Shown here piece after piece: positions 12,635 through 22,855 of a DNA stretch of 64,000 nucleotides. A model generated the notes under the pieces. It had not been told where the DNA came from. It worked only from the letters and a program-made list of their open reading frames with translations, and searched no databases. A program made the position numbers and the translations under genes. The DNA lies in contig CM068585.1 of NCBI GenBank assembly GCA_035048485.1, positions 15,357,501 to 15,421,500 of the forward strand, in the 5' to 3' direction. Numbering within the stretch: the stretch's first letter is position 1; each line of letters opens with the position of its first letter. Source of the stretch: Pteria penguin (taxonomy: Eukaryota > Mollusca > Bivalvia > Pterioida > Pteriidae).

Positions 12635-14095
12635 GTTTGCCTCCGGTGATCAAAACAGGATGACTTCTCAAAAATAACATCAAATGAAAAAGAATTTCTG
12701 GTTGCTTACATTCAAAGTTTGTCTTTTTTTCATCATTAGTGCCATCATTGAAATTGTTTAAGGGTTATCTTCCTTGAAAAGTAACACAGTGTATTACAAC
12801 TTTATAAATCATATATATATCATAGTTCTTGAAATCTTTCTTCGGGGTCCGTCATTCGGACTGATATATGATTTGCCACAGACTTGTCAGTCCAGACAGA
12901 AACTAGTCGGTCCGAAACAATTTCACTGTTAAAAAGAAGTAAAATAATGGTTTACAGAATAGCTCAGATATAAACTATGCGTAATACCGTTACACAAACA
13001 AAAGAAGTCTGTTATGGATCTGTTCATTTTAATGCAGGCATGCACAACAGATTGCTTTTTATTGGGCTGCAATACACAATTTTATAATGATCAGTGCCTG
13101 TACTGATGTAAGAAAAACAGCAAATTTTAGAACCTGAAAGGAAACGTCGTTTTGGGCTGAATTTAGTTGTACCAGTTTCAATACAAACAGTGCATGTCAT
13201 ACCTGTATTTGGATCATGTTTTAAACAATTCTGTCTCTTTACATTCTGATTTGAACTTCTGTGGCGAACAATTTTTCTGTGAACGATTCTTGCTTTTTGG
13301 CTGGGGAAGAGTCTGATGTGTGGACTTTTCGTATTCAGGTTTCGCCCTTTGACAAATTTTATCATTGTAAAGGTCGCATGTACACAACAAAGATGGCAAA
13401 TTATCCAATTCTCTGCATATTGCGGCTGACTATTTTGATGCGGACTGTCGTGTTCACATTGCTTCATACCACCACATACCACTCACCACCGCAATGGGCA
13501 ATAGCGGTGATTAACTTTAACATTGTTGTTGATTGCAGCTTTACATCGTATAACTACTGAACTTACACTTGAGAATCTTATAATCTTCTGTTATCATTTC
13601 ATTTAACTGCTACATATATGTACATTTCAAAAATGTTTAAGCACGGTTTACATATTCGTAGACAGTAGGGTCACTGTATATTGCCGCAATGCTGTGGTCA
13701 TGCACTGCTTTCACTGAAGTAATTTGCAGTAAGTGATTCTGTGTTATCGATAGGTCAGTTAAATTCGAACAGCGAAGATCGCAGTGGTTAGTAGCTAAGA
13801 AGATATGACAAATGGACAATAGTCGTACTCTGTAGTGTATGCTTTAAACCTCAGCAGTTGATCTTGCGTAAACTTTATAAAGATAAAACATTTTACAGAG
13901 TTATTCTCTGGATCAGAATTTTGAAATTGCAATATATTATATAGAGCTGAAGAATTTGCTGGTCACAACGGCCAGCACAGTATTGAATCCTTTCGGACAT
14001 CCTAGAATTTAATAGGTTTTGCCGACAGGAAAGAAAGATTTCAAGAATTCTGATATATGATGTTTTAAATATTACACACTTTTTCAAGATAGTAC

Positions 14096-14821
14096 CTGAA
14101 ATTCTCTCTTAAGGCTTTTGTCCCCTAAAGGGCCTGTGATAGTCATCCGTGTTGCCTTCACAAATCCCGAGACATACTCAATCATCAATAGGGCTGTCTT
14201 TGTAATGTGATTACTATCGCAAAAAATAACCAGTTGGGGCATCTGTTGTTCAGTTTTCTGATTTAATTCATTCATCCATGAAGCCATTGTTCTAGCCATT
14301 TGAAGAGAAATTCCGTATTTGGTGAGCTGCAATGATTTGGTCTCCTCGTTTTCTACGATCATTTCACTCATTGGAGATGTTATCGACAAATCTGCTATAG
14401 CTTGCAGTTTGAGCGGAGAGCCTCCTAATCCTGGGCTGCCCCAGCTGCCTCCACTCTCCTTGGGTTGTCCAGCTTCCCTGCTTTGATCATTATTATACAG
14501 CCTTGAACGACTTTCATTGTTGGAGTTGTTAATATCTTTTCTTGCTGTTCCATTCATCAAGGTTGAATCTATTATTGATACTGACCCTGGTTTTCTGCTG
14601 GAATAACTCTTGGAGAATACATCATCTTCAGCGGGGCCATCCTGTTTGTAAACAACAAGCAACGGAAAACTCAAACTAATAGATTCCTTTAAGAAAACCA
14701 AGTGTGGGTTACTTGGATCCTTGACTTTACGAATAATTATGTTCTGAAAGGATTCTACTGAAGTACCTCCTTCCGTCAGAGCATGGATGATAGTATTGAA
14801 AAGTTTATGTGTTACACCCAT
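14096..14821 (-). CDS. ZWILCH: ZWILCH homologue, exon 1 (N-terminal part)
   Basis: Exon 1 encodes 242 residues from MGVTHKLFNTII to KREFQ and ends at CAG|GTACTA in phase 0. Two regions match vertebrate Zwilch in order: an N-terminal helix/strand region (about residues 5-60, containing LVFLKESISLSFPLLVVYKQD), and a later region (about 170-215) with LQMARTMASWMNELNQ and MPQLVIFCDSNHITKTALLMIEYV, which parallels the LPPLWVRCDS...ELI block. Residues about 70-150 are Ser/Asn/Gly-rich and look like an unstructured insert. With exons 2 and 3 the product is 648 residues, against about 590 in human. This insert accounts for much of the excess. The start is the first Met in the exon; no in-frame upstream Met is obvious. 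Confidence 0.88.
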
Positions 14822-15397
14822 TCTTTAGTTAAACATTCGCGGCAAACGAAAATGAAAGTACATTTCATTAGCTATATCGAGTTCCATATTTTTCAACCTT
14901 TAAAGGACAGTATTTAAGCGAGTTGATCGTGTTATACGACTTTTTTAAAAAAGAATTTTAAATCTGCATTTATCCGCATATATCCAGACATTATTATAGA
15001 ATATTGTTTTCTTTGACATCTTCCCTAAGCTATGAAGATGTATATTAAACGAAAAATTCTATGATTTTAATGCTAGCATTGTGACGTCAAAGTTAACTGA
15101 CGTATTTTCTTACGGAAAATTCGGCACATCGTATGTCGGGCATTTGAAGAAATATAATTATATATAGTATATAAAAAGTCATTGGCTAAAATGTACAGTT
15201 AAACATGAGGAATGTTAATAGCTCTTACCACGAGGAGGCCACATCACAAAAAGGTCGTTTTACCTAATATTCATAAAACTACTAAAATTATAATTTCAAT
15301 TTTAAATAAAAGCAAATGAAATAATCTGTTTATATGATGACTTCAAAACGTTTGTCAAATAGCAAATTATGATGTTATACTTTTAAGAAATCAGATG

Positions 15398-15401
<4 letters not shown>
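14822..15401. other. Likely ZWILCH promoter region
   Basis: No ORF is found. It is the upstream flank of ZWILCH. It contains a full CRE-type palindrome TGACGTCA at 15082-15089, with a second GACGT at about 15100. No TATA box is placed convincingly. Regulatory use is inference. Confidence 0.35.

Positions 15402-15456
<55 letters not shown>
15402..15456. repeat. (AT)n microsatellite
   Basis: An uninterrupted AT dinucleotide tract next to a foldback element. A second, longer AT tract (15960-16049) lies on its other side. Confidence 0.95.
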
Positions 15457-15460
<4 letters not shown>

Positions 15461-15565
15461 CACAAAAAAAGGAAATTGTAACAACATTCACTATTCATAA
15501 GTATCGTAAGTATCGGATCAACCTCAATGAAGGTTAATGCAAATCGCTCGAGAAAAAGGGGTCAA

Positions 15566-15954
15566 TATAAAAGCACAGGTAAGCGATAACGATACTAAAA
15601 CAATTAAAAAAAATTGTCAAATTTTCGAAGCAATCTGCTTCTTCCTCAGGACACACACAAACAAACACTTACATAAATATAAAGACACGAAAAGAAAGAT
15701 AGAAAATATATACAAAGCACTAATCTAATAAAAACTGGTTTCTTTAATTAGCGCATAGAGAAACGCTCAATATGTAGCCAATTAAAGTAACCAGTTTTTA
15801 TTAGACTAGTGCTTTGTATATATTTTCTATCTTTCTTTTCGTGTCTTTATATTTATGTAAGTGTTTGTTTGTGTGTGTCCTGAGGAAGAAGCAGATTGCT
15901 TCGAAAATTTGACAATTTTTTTAATTGTTTTAGTATCGTTATCGCTTACCTGTG

Positions 15955-15963
<9 letters not shown>
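15566..15963. repeat. 398-bp near-perfect foldback (two 184-bp inverted arms)
   Basis: Arm 15566-15749 is almost the exact reverse complement of 15780-15963; only a couple of mismatches were noticed. The loop is 30 bases (15750-15779) and contains a further short AGCG/CGCT pairing. Each arm carries TCCTGAGGAAGAAGC...GCTTCGAAAA (plus strand in the right arm). That phrase resembles sequence seen in PLE-type elements and has a hammerhead-like core. AT tracts flank both sides. ORFs in this region are artefacts of the palindrome and the AT repeat. Confidence 0.9.

Positions 15964-16049
<86 letters not shown>
15960..16049. repeat. (AT)n microsatellite, about 90 bp
   Basis: An unbroken TA/AT tract directly following the right arm of the foldback. 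The 5' end of a truncated SINE follows it. Confidence 0.95.
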
Positions 16050-16053
<4 letters not shown>

Positions 16054-16057
16054 TATA

Positions 16058-16299
16058 TATACTCGGCTTGTGACACAAGGGCTCCCACCGTGGGCACACA
16101 TGTGTTCTGTCTTTCGGAAGTGACAGTAAAAACCGAGGTCCCTTGTCATGGTATGCGTGGCACGTAAAAGATATCCCTCACTGCATCGGAAGTGTTTGTT
16201 GCAATGCTAAAATTTTCTGTGCGATGCATTAGGCAGACGCTGTCATGAAATACGTAAATAATCGTGGAATGACGTAAAACAATAATCAATCAATCAGTC
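16058..16299 (+). mobile_element. 5'-truncated SINE
   Basis: The tRNA-like head is missing or replaced by AT repeat. The body is recognisable: TGTTCTGTCTTTCGG, GACAGTAAAAACCGAGGTCC, GCGTGGCACGTAAAAGAT, CATTAGGCAGACGCTGTCA, AATCAATCAATCAG. Confidence 0.8.
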
Positions 16300-16309
16300 C
16301 AACTGTCTC

Positions 16310-16640
16310 TCTGTCCCACCTTTCTTGTCTTTGCACTTCCTCCTAAAGCCTTAGGTGGATTTTAATGAAACTTCGTACAAAGAAAGAGCACTATATGAAG
16401 ATGTATATATTGGAAGAGGAATGCTTCCCAAAATTTTTAAAGGAGTTGAGACCCATGGACTTTGATTTTTCTATGCAAAATATCTTGTCTTTGCAACTCC
16501 TCCTAAACCCTTTGGTGGATTTTGATGACCAATAAGATTATTTTAGGATTGGTTTTTTTTTTGCAATATCTTGAGATAAAAAGGGGAGGAAATATACTTT
16601 TTGTATGTGATATTAAAGTTTGACGGACTTCTTCAAAACT
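16310..16640. repeat. Diverged tandem repeat, two units of about 170 bp
   Basis: CTTGTCTTTGCACTTCCTCC...GGTGGATTTTAATGA at about 16324 recurs as CTTGTCTTTGCAACTCCTCC...GGTGGATTTTGATGA at about 16482. This is a non-coding pattern of the type abundant in bivalves. Confidence 0.6.
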
Positions 16641-17694
16641 GGTGAAAAAACTCGGTGAACTTTTGCATAAATGAATTAATCAAAGAGCACTAAATGTGTC
16701 ACTGTTTTTTGTTTGTTCAAATGAATATACGTACAGAAGACGTATTCGAGGTATTCGATCTGGCTGAGTCAAGTTTATGAAATTTACATATGCAACCCTG
16801 ACATTGGTGTGTTAACCTAGAGAACTCGATTAACAGTGCAAAAGAACCAATACACTAAAGTGCTTTAGATATATGATACGGTATGACTTTTATTCAAATT
16901 ACTTCATTTAGTGTGCATCAGGACTTGGGTGGCATAAGAGAACGAAAAATAAGATAAACATCTAGTGACAGAATTTAGTTTGGAACATTTGTACGAAATT
17001 TTTTAATAATTTTCAGTAGTTTCCCTCACTCATCGCTCATTTAGGCAATTCCCGATGAATATTCTTTCAAAAACTCTAGGTACATTTTGTATTCTAACAA
17101 AAAGACTACATTCTATCTATTTGTTTCTTTTATATATATATATATATATGAGAATAATTCATATGAAGTTGTTTGAGTTTGGAGAGGACGGAGATGGCTG
17201 TATGGAATTCCCCTTTCCTTAAATTTCAACCTTTATTTTTCAATTACGACCATCCACTTATCCCCATTATTTAGAACAGTTACACGCCAATGAGAGAAAA
17301 GTTCCAAGTAGGCTGAAGATTGAGCACAGACCTGGAAGTCATTGTAGCTTATTGTCATGTATATGAATCCCCGTTTATCGCTAAATTACACCTGTCGAGG
17401 TTTTCTCCGTTGTGAAACGCTGGTTGTCTTTGTACAGACGAAATCAATCAGAAATGACTTAACATAAATACATACAAACAACACATAATAGATGAGAACC
17501 ATCTAAGTACATTGATGCCCACTTGAACTGTATAGTAAGCGAAAACAATATAACCCATGTGCTGTGATTTGTTATTTTGTGCCAAAATACTACTGAAAAG
17601 ATAAATGATTTCTTTTTAGAAAGATTGGATTAAACAGTATCTGTTGTAAAGATGCACTTAAGTCTAGTTAGAATGACGGAAGTTCTGGATTGAA

Positions 17695-18884
17695 AGATGT
17701 CTACAGTCTATGTAGGTATGTAGGTTAACCAACCTTGGATGTATACAGTCTTTGCCATTGTATGTAGGTTAATCTACCTTGGATGTCTACAATCTTTGCC
17801 ATGGTATGTAGGTTAACCTACCTTGGATGTCTACAATCTTTGCCATGGTATGTAGGTTAACCTACCTTGGATGTCTACAGTCTTTGCCATGGTATGTAGG
17901 TTAACCAACCTTGGATGTCTACAATCTTTGCCATGGTATGTAGGTTAACCTACCTTGGATGTCTACAGTCTTTGCCATGGTATGTAGGTCAACCTACCTT
18001 GGATGTCTACAATCTTTGCCATGGTATGTAGGTTAACCTACCTTGGATGTCTACAGTCTTTGCCATGGTATGTAGGTTAACCAACCTTGAATGTCTACAA
18101 TCTTTGCCATGGTATGTAGGTTAACCTACCTTGGATGTCTACAGTCTTTGCCATGGTATGTAGGTTAACCTACCTTGAATGTCTACAATCTTTGCCATGG
18201 TATGTAGGTTAACCTACCTTGGATGTCTACAGTCTTTGCCATGGTATGTAGGTCAACCTACCTTGGATGTCTACAATCTTTGCCATGGTATGTAGGTTAA
18301 CCTACCTTGGATGTCTACAGTCTTTGCCATGGTATGTAGGTTAACCAACCTTGAATGTCTACAATCTTTGCCATGGTATGTAGGTTAACCAACCTTGGAT
18401 GTCTACAATCTTTGCCATGGTATGTAGGTTAACCTACCTTGGATGTCTACAATTTTTGCCATGGTATGTAGGTTAACCTACCTTGGATGTCTACAGTCTT
18501 TGCCATGGTATGTAGGTCAACCTACCTTGGATGTCTACAATCTTTGCCATGGTATGTAGGTTAACCTACCTTGGATGTCTACAGTTTTTGCCTTGGTATG
18601 TAGGTTAACCAACCTTGGATGTCTACAATCTTTGCCATGGTATGTAGGTTAACCTACCTTGGATGTCTACAATCTTTGCCATGGTATGTAGGTCAACCTA
18701 CCTTGAATGTCTACAATCTTTGCCATGGTATGTAGGTTAACCTACCTTGGATGTCTACAATCTTTGCCATGGTGTGTAGGTTAACCTACCTTAAATGTCT
18801 ACAGTCTTTGCCATGATATGTAGGTTAACCTACCTTGGATGTCTACAATCTTTGCCATGATATGTAGGTTAACCTACCTTGGAA
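17695..18884. repeat. 44-bp satellite, about 27 copies, with palindromic core
   Basis: Units of 44 bases hold TGTCTACARTCTTTGCCATG followed by the 14-base palindrome GTAGGTTAACCTAC (HpaI site). Variants alternate. ACAGTCT and ACAATCT units mostly take turns, and the palindrome is broken in some units as GGTTAACCAACC or GGTCAACCTACC. This gives a partly dimeric (about 88-bp) higher-order pattern. There are no unique spacers and no ORF. Confidence 0.95.
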
Positions 18885-19435
18885 TACATAATAACGTTCA
18901 ATTTGACCATTTTCTGAAATGTGTTTCCTTATCATGGTATGAAGAAGAAAGGTGGTATCTGTAGGGCGAATTAAAACCACGCAGAGCACTATCATCTCTC
19001 AGTCTCTTCTCTTTACATCATTTACAGTAATAAATCATCATGTTAAGTTTGGTTCATCGACGCTAATCATCAGTTTGAAAGAACACAAAGAAATGAAAAC
19101 AACAGCGGAAAAACCGGTGTCTATGATTTATGGTAAATAAAACGCCCGAGTATAATAATGTTGATGGTGGTTTCTAATTTGCTTCATACAACGAAACAGT
19201 TGTTTGTTTTGACCACACGTTGATGTATGTTGCGACATTTGGTACATTGTATGGACGCAACATTATTTTGTGTATCCCACATTAAAATCACAATCATTAC
19301 AACCATCCACTAAATCGACAAATCTCCTATTTCATTTCGTCGGAAATACTCATCAATTTCTGATAATTATATTAAAAATGCCTCTTTTATATTAAGCTTG
19401 TATCAACCTCTATCTGTGAATAATTCGCATGAAAC
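18885..19435. other. Intergenic, nothing recognised
   Basis: AT-rich DNA with a single 62-codon ORF (18952-19140) lacking any domain. Confidence 0.4.
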
Positions 19436-19930
19436 TATATACTGAAATTGAAATCGTCAGGTTTGTCACAGAGTGAGGTGTTAAGGTGACCATGAACAGT
19501 GGCGGATCCAGGATTTTCGAAATAAAGGGGGGATGTGCTTTAATCAAACTACTCAGCCATTTTGGGTGCCAAATTTGGGTTTTTACTTGTAAACATGTGG
19601 CGAAGGGAGTGGGGGAGAGCGGTCCCCTCTAAATCCACCACTGATGAATTTCTTAAGATAATCTGATGCATAGATACGAAGTAGAAATGTTGCTCTTTGT
19701 GTGCCTTCTTAACTTCCAGTTCACTTGAATGATAACGCCAAGTAATCCGTGAATATATGATTATTACGTGAAAGCAAGTCATCTATATATCTGTATTTGA
19801 GGTTGGACCGAAGGGCTAATTGCATGTTTTCTTCAAAGAACAAAGGCTGGACGAATTCAGTTAGAAATATATCACTGAAGAGCGGGGTACAGTTAGCGCT
19901 CATTGGAATGCCGACAATTTGTTTGAAAAC
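19436..19930 (-). pseudogene. Penelope-like element reverse-transcriptase fragment
   Basis: Read on the minus strand, it shows RT motifs of a PLE: IVGIPMSANCTPLFSDIFL and then the catalytic YRYIDDLL box. The downstream part is split by the MITE at 19497-19643. Nucleotide phrases (GCAAGTCATCTATATATCTG, AAATTGAAATCGTCA, GTGAGGTGTT) are shared with the PLE at 53067-53740, so they belong to one family. It is truncated at both ends and frameshifted. Confidence 0.8.
19497..19643. mobile_element. 147-bp MITE with CAGTGGCGGATCC end and 5-bp TSD
   Basis: The ends CAGTGGCGGAT and ATCCACCACTG are inverted. ATGAA flanks both sides (19492-19496 and 19644-19648). It is inserted into the PLE fragment. It is the same family as the copy at 42169-42311, with partial copies near 27040 and 30095. 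Confidence 0.85.
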
Positions 19931-20175
19931 CTATCCTCCAAACACCAAACATTTTATCGATCAAAAATTTCAATATCTTGATGACATCAGTTTCACTGTG
20001 CTTATTTTAGAATCCGATTTCTCCTTCACGACATCATTTTTATCATTATCATAATTTGGAATTTCTAGTAGCCATTATTATTTGTAAAAACATTCTTTAT
20101 ACTTTCGGAAAGGTCTTTAAAGTTTGATTGGGAGATGTGTAAAGTTAATATTAGAACATATATACGTTACAATTT

Positions 20176-20216
20176 TGTGCACCAGATGCACATTTCGACA
20201 ACTAATGTCTCTTCAG
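20176..20216 (-). ncRNA. Hammerhead-like core motif in PLE-type sequence
   Basis: On the minus strand: CTGAAGA (20210-20216), a 4-bp hairpin GACA/TGTC, GAAA (20193-20196), then a perfect 6-bp hairpin TGTGCA/TGCACA with a 5-base loop. The order matches CUGANGA, stem II, GAAA, stem III of hammerhead ribozymes, which are known in Penelope-like elements. The expected UH cleavage site and a stem I partner are not evident, so activity is doubtful. Confidence 0.4.
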
Positions 20217-20559
20217 TGATGCCCAGGGTGAATGATTGGAATACTCATAATATATAAATATTTGAAGAGCAGAATTAAAACCAAAGTGGCCCAAAAATTG
20301 AGCCAAAACTTAATCTAAGGACAAAGCTATGCATAAGGGAGATTCTCCTTAGTTTAAGAGTGATTTACAAAATTTCATGACTGAAAATTTTAAGTAGCCT
20401 ATATATTTCACGTCAGTACAAAAGCACTGGAAACTAGTCATGAAGCCCTTGGAAACTATCACTCCACCAGCAGTGAGTCTGCTGTAAAGGGTCTAAAAGT
20501 GTCTTAAACTCAAATAATTTGACGAAGTGATTTTAATTATGGACTACGGTGCAACAGTA

Positions 20560-21800
20560 ATAAATAGCTTAGAGATCTTTTAAGTAAAGGCCAAAAACAT
20601 AGACAGTCACAGTCATTACCTAGCTGGCGTCAAAATTTTGATATTATTATTAACTCATGTGAAAAGTACACTAGAATTATACAAGAATTAGACACACTCT
20701 CTGATAGCTATATTAATCAGAAGGTTTCAAAAGAAAAGAATTCGAAGACTGTCATTTTTTTTTCACAACGAATCCAAATGTATATTTCGTGACCCTAGCG
20801 TCGTTAGTGACTGAACTTTCTAGACTTCACAAAAAACTCAGCATTGTTCCTGTTGACAAGGCAGCTAACAATTACACGTTCGTTGGTTGGTTGGTTGATT
20901 GGTGTTTTACGTCGCTTTCAACAATTTTTCAGTTATATCGCGACATGGAAGCAGAAGGTAAACAGCCTCTTAAACATAGTGGCGCAACACGGGAATCGAA
21001 CCCGGATCGTCGGCGCCACAAGCCAAGCGCTTAACCACTACACCAAGCCTGCCTCTACAGTATAGTATATGTATATATTTTCTATATCTATATTAACTTT
21101 TTTTTACAGAGCAACTTGGTCTTCATTCATCATTTGGTAATCCTACTTATACAGTTACAAATTTGTCCCCTTCCCCGGTATTGGATAACCACAACTCAGT
21201 TCATTTGGCATACTACAAAGGAATCTGATCCCGAGTTACCATATCTGTTTTCGATTCCAAAAATGCATAAAATTCCATATACGCATCGATTTATAACTGG
21301 ATTGTCCAGGTAATCCACCAAGCCTCTTTCCATATTACTGACGACAAGTCTCACAGAATCAGACATGGTATTTAGAGACACTGCTTTACTGATTACTCGA
21401 GAAGCGGAATCAATCCGACGTAGATTCTAAAGAATTCCATGAAGCCTATGAAATCTCCGGTGTTTGATAATGTCACTAGCATTAAGTCTTTGACTTTTCA
21501 ATTCTTTATACTACGATTCCTCATCAAGAACTTAAGAACATAATAACATCAATTATTCAAAAGGCCCCTTTAGTAAAACTGGAACTCGCGGGTATAAGAA
21601 TATCATTTTTAGGCCGCATCGATACATATTTTATAAAGGAACAGTCTGATTCCAGCAGCAAATATACAGAAAAAGAGATCCAAATGTTAGAATTTCTTAA
21701 AGACAACATATATTTTTTTTATTTTTGGCGGAAAAGTGTTTCAACAGATTGTTGGCATTCCGATGGATACAAATTGTGTATCGCTTCTGACTGATATATT
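20560..21800 (+). pseudogene. Penelope-like element, broken ORF (N-terminal part and RT)
   Basis: Upstream phrases LDTLSDSYINQK and LHKKLSIVPVDKAANNYTFV are the usual PLE region before the RT. After an inserted SINE (20883-21055) the frame resumes with LGLHSSFGNPTYTVTN and then FSIPKMHKIPYTHRFITG (RT motif). Near 21735-21790 FQQIVGIPMDTNCVSLLTDIF follows. Several stops and frameshifts make it inactive. It is on the opposite strand from the fragment at 19436-19930. Confidence 0.75.
20883..21055 (-). mobile_element. tRNA-derived SINE, second family
   Basis: On the minus strand it has an A-box-like TGGTGTAGTGGTTAAGCG and a B box GGGTTCGATTCCCG, followed by a short body and ACGTAAAACACCAATCAACC at the tail. 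The body differs from the copies at 1846 and 43692. It interrupts the PLE coding region. Confidence 0.8.
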
Positions 21801-21829
21801 TTTTTCATCCGGTTTTGGACAGCCATGTA

Positions 21830-22855
21830 AAGTCCATGAAATTAACAGACAATATTGTGTACAATGTCATTCAGACAAATGCGAACCCCAATTTAATTGA
21901 GGCGAGACCAGGAAGAGTAGGCGTCCCCTGCTTACACCTGCTTGCACACTCGTCACAAAGCTCCTGCAACAACTCTTCAAGTTCAGGAAGTAAGTACATA
22001 TAAGTACACACATGAGCACATGGGGATAAGGATACTAAATCAAAACTAATCCTAAGTGTCGGTCACTTCTGAAAACGAAAAAACTGTAGGGGCATAAGTA
22101 GGATTTCCTGGAGCCGAATCTAATACTTATTCTTTCACTAGGTTGTTTTGGTAATAACATCGTGTGAACCCCCGTCTCATCTCTCTCGTCTCATCGAAGA
22201 ACGAGAGAAGGAGAGATGAGACGGGGGTTCACACGATGGGGGTTCACGTGATGTGGTAATAATTGGTACATGTAAATATAAAATTATTCGACGCTATATC
22301 TGCTGGTGTAATGAACTTTGTACTTTTTAAACTCTTTGATCTATGCAACACTCCAATGGATTTTATCCTTTCTGAAAGATAGTGTATTTCTACATCTTCT
22401 TTCTTGGCGCATCTTGAATAATACTCACACAAAATCATGGATATTTAGAAATTATAACTCCATGTGAAGGAGGCTGATTGTATTTCGGAGCATTTTGTAA
22501 ACGTTTTTCAACTGACTACTTTTAATTATGTTTAAACCGCCAGTAACATAATGGCAACAAAAAGGATATTTGAAATCATAAGAGAAACCTTCACAAGATA
22601 GCGGATCATTTAAACTTTGACCAAAATTTAATTTATCAATCCTTTTATTGTCAAACCTGATCAGAGTGAAAGGGGGATTAAATTATTTCAATGATATGTC
22701 TGATATGACGGCTTGAAATAACTACCTATAGTCTTCGCTTTGTGGGGGTAACATAAGTAAATATTCGAGACATGTCCGATTCGTACTTTCATGTAATTTT
22801 CTCTGTGGGTTGAATATAGTATAAAACGAAATGTGATATAACCCCAATGCTTTCT
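21830..22855. other. Intergenic, with one strong hairpin
   Basis: No ORF with a recognisable domain. A perfect 28-bp inverted repeat is listed separately. Some PLE-derived phrases may extend into its start. Confidence 0.4.
22158..22238. repeat. Perfect 28-bp inverted repeat with 25-base loop
   Basis: 22158-22185 (CATCGTGTGAACCCCCG...) is the exact reverse complement of 22211-22238. The loop contains TCTCGT and ACGAGA, which extend the pairing. A partial repeat, GGGGGTTCACGTGATG, follows directly. Confidence 0.9.

Larger units (their letters stand above)
10430..14095 (-). other. ZWILCH: ZWILCH intron 1 (3.7 kb), repeat-filled
   Basis: The intron runs from donor CAG|GTACTA to acceptor TTTGCAG. 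It holds a weak SINE (10627-10755), a tandem-repeat element (about 10852-11935), a SINE with a duplicated body (12423-12634) and otherwise unique AT-rich DNA. Overlapping ORFs on both strands at 13024-13560 lack domains and are not called. Confidence 0.8.

Noticed and set aside
13024..13560. Overlapping ORFs of 152 codons (minus) and 99 codons (plus) inside ZWILCH intron 1
   Set aside because: Open on both strands over the same bases, Cys/Lys-rich with no recognisable motif, and phase evidence places them in an intron.
15827..16167. ORFs across the AT microsatellite and foldback
   Set aside because: Tyr-Ile dipeptide runs are simply translated (AT)n, and the other parts are palindrome arms.
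17695..18884. CRISPR-like array
   Set aside because: The units are contiguous 44-bp repeats without unique spacers, in a eukaryotic genome.
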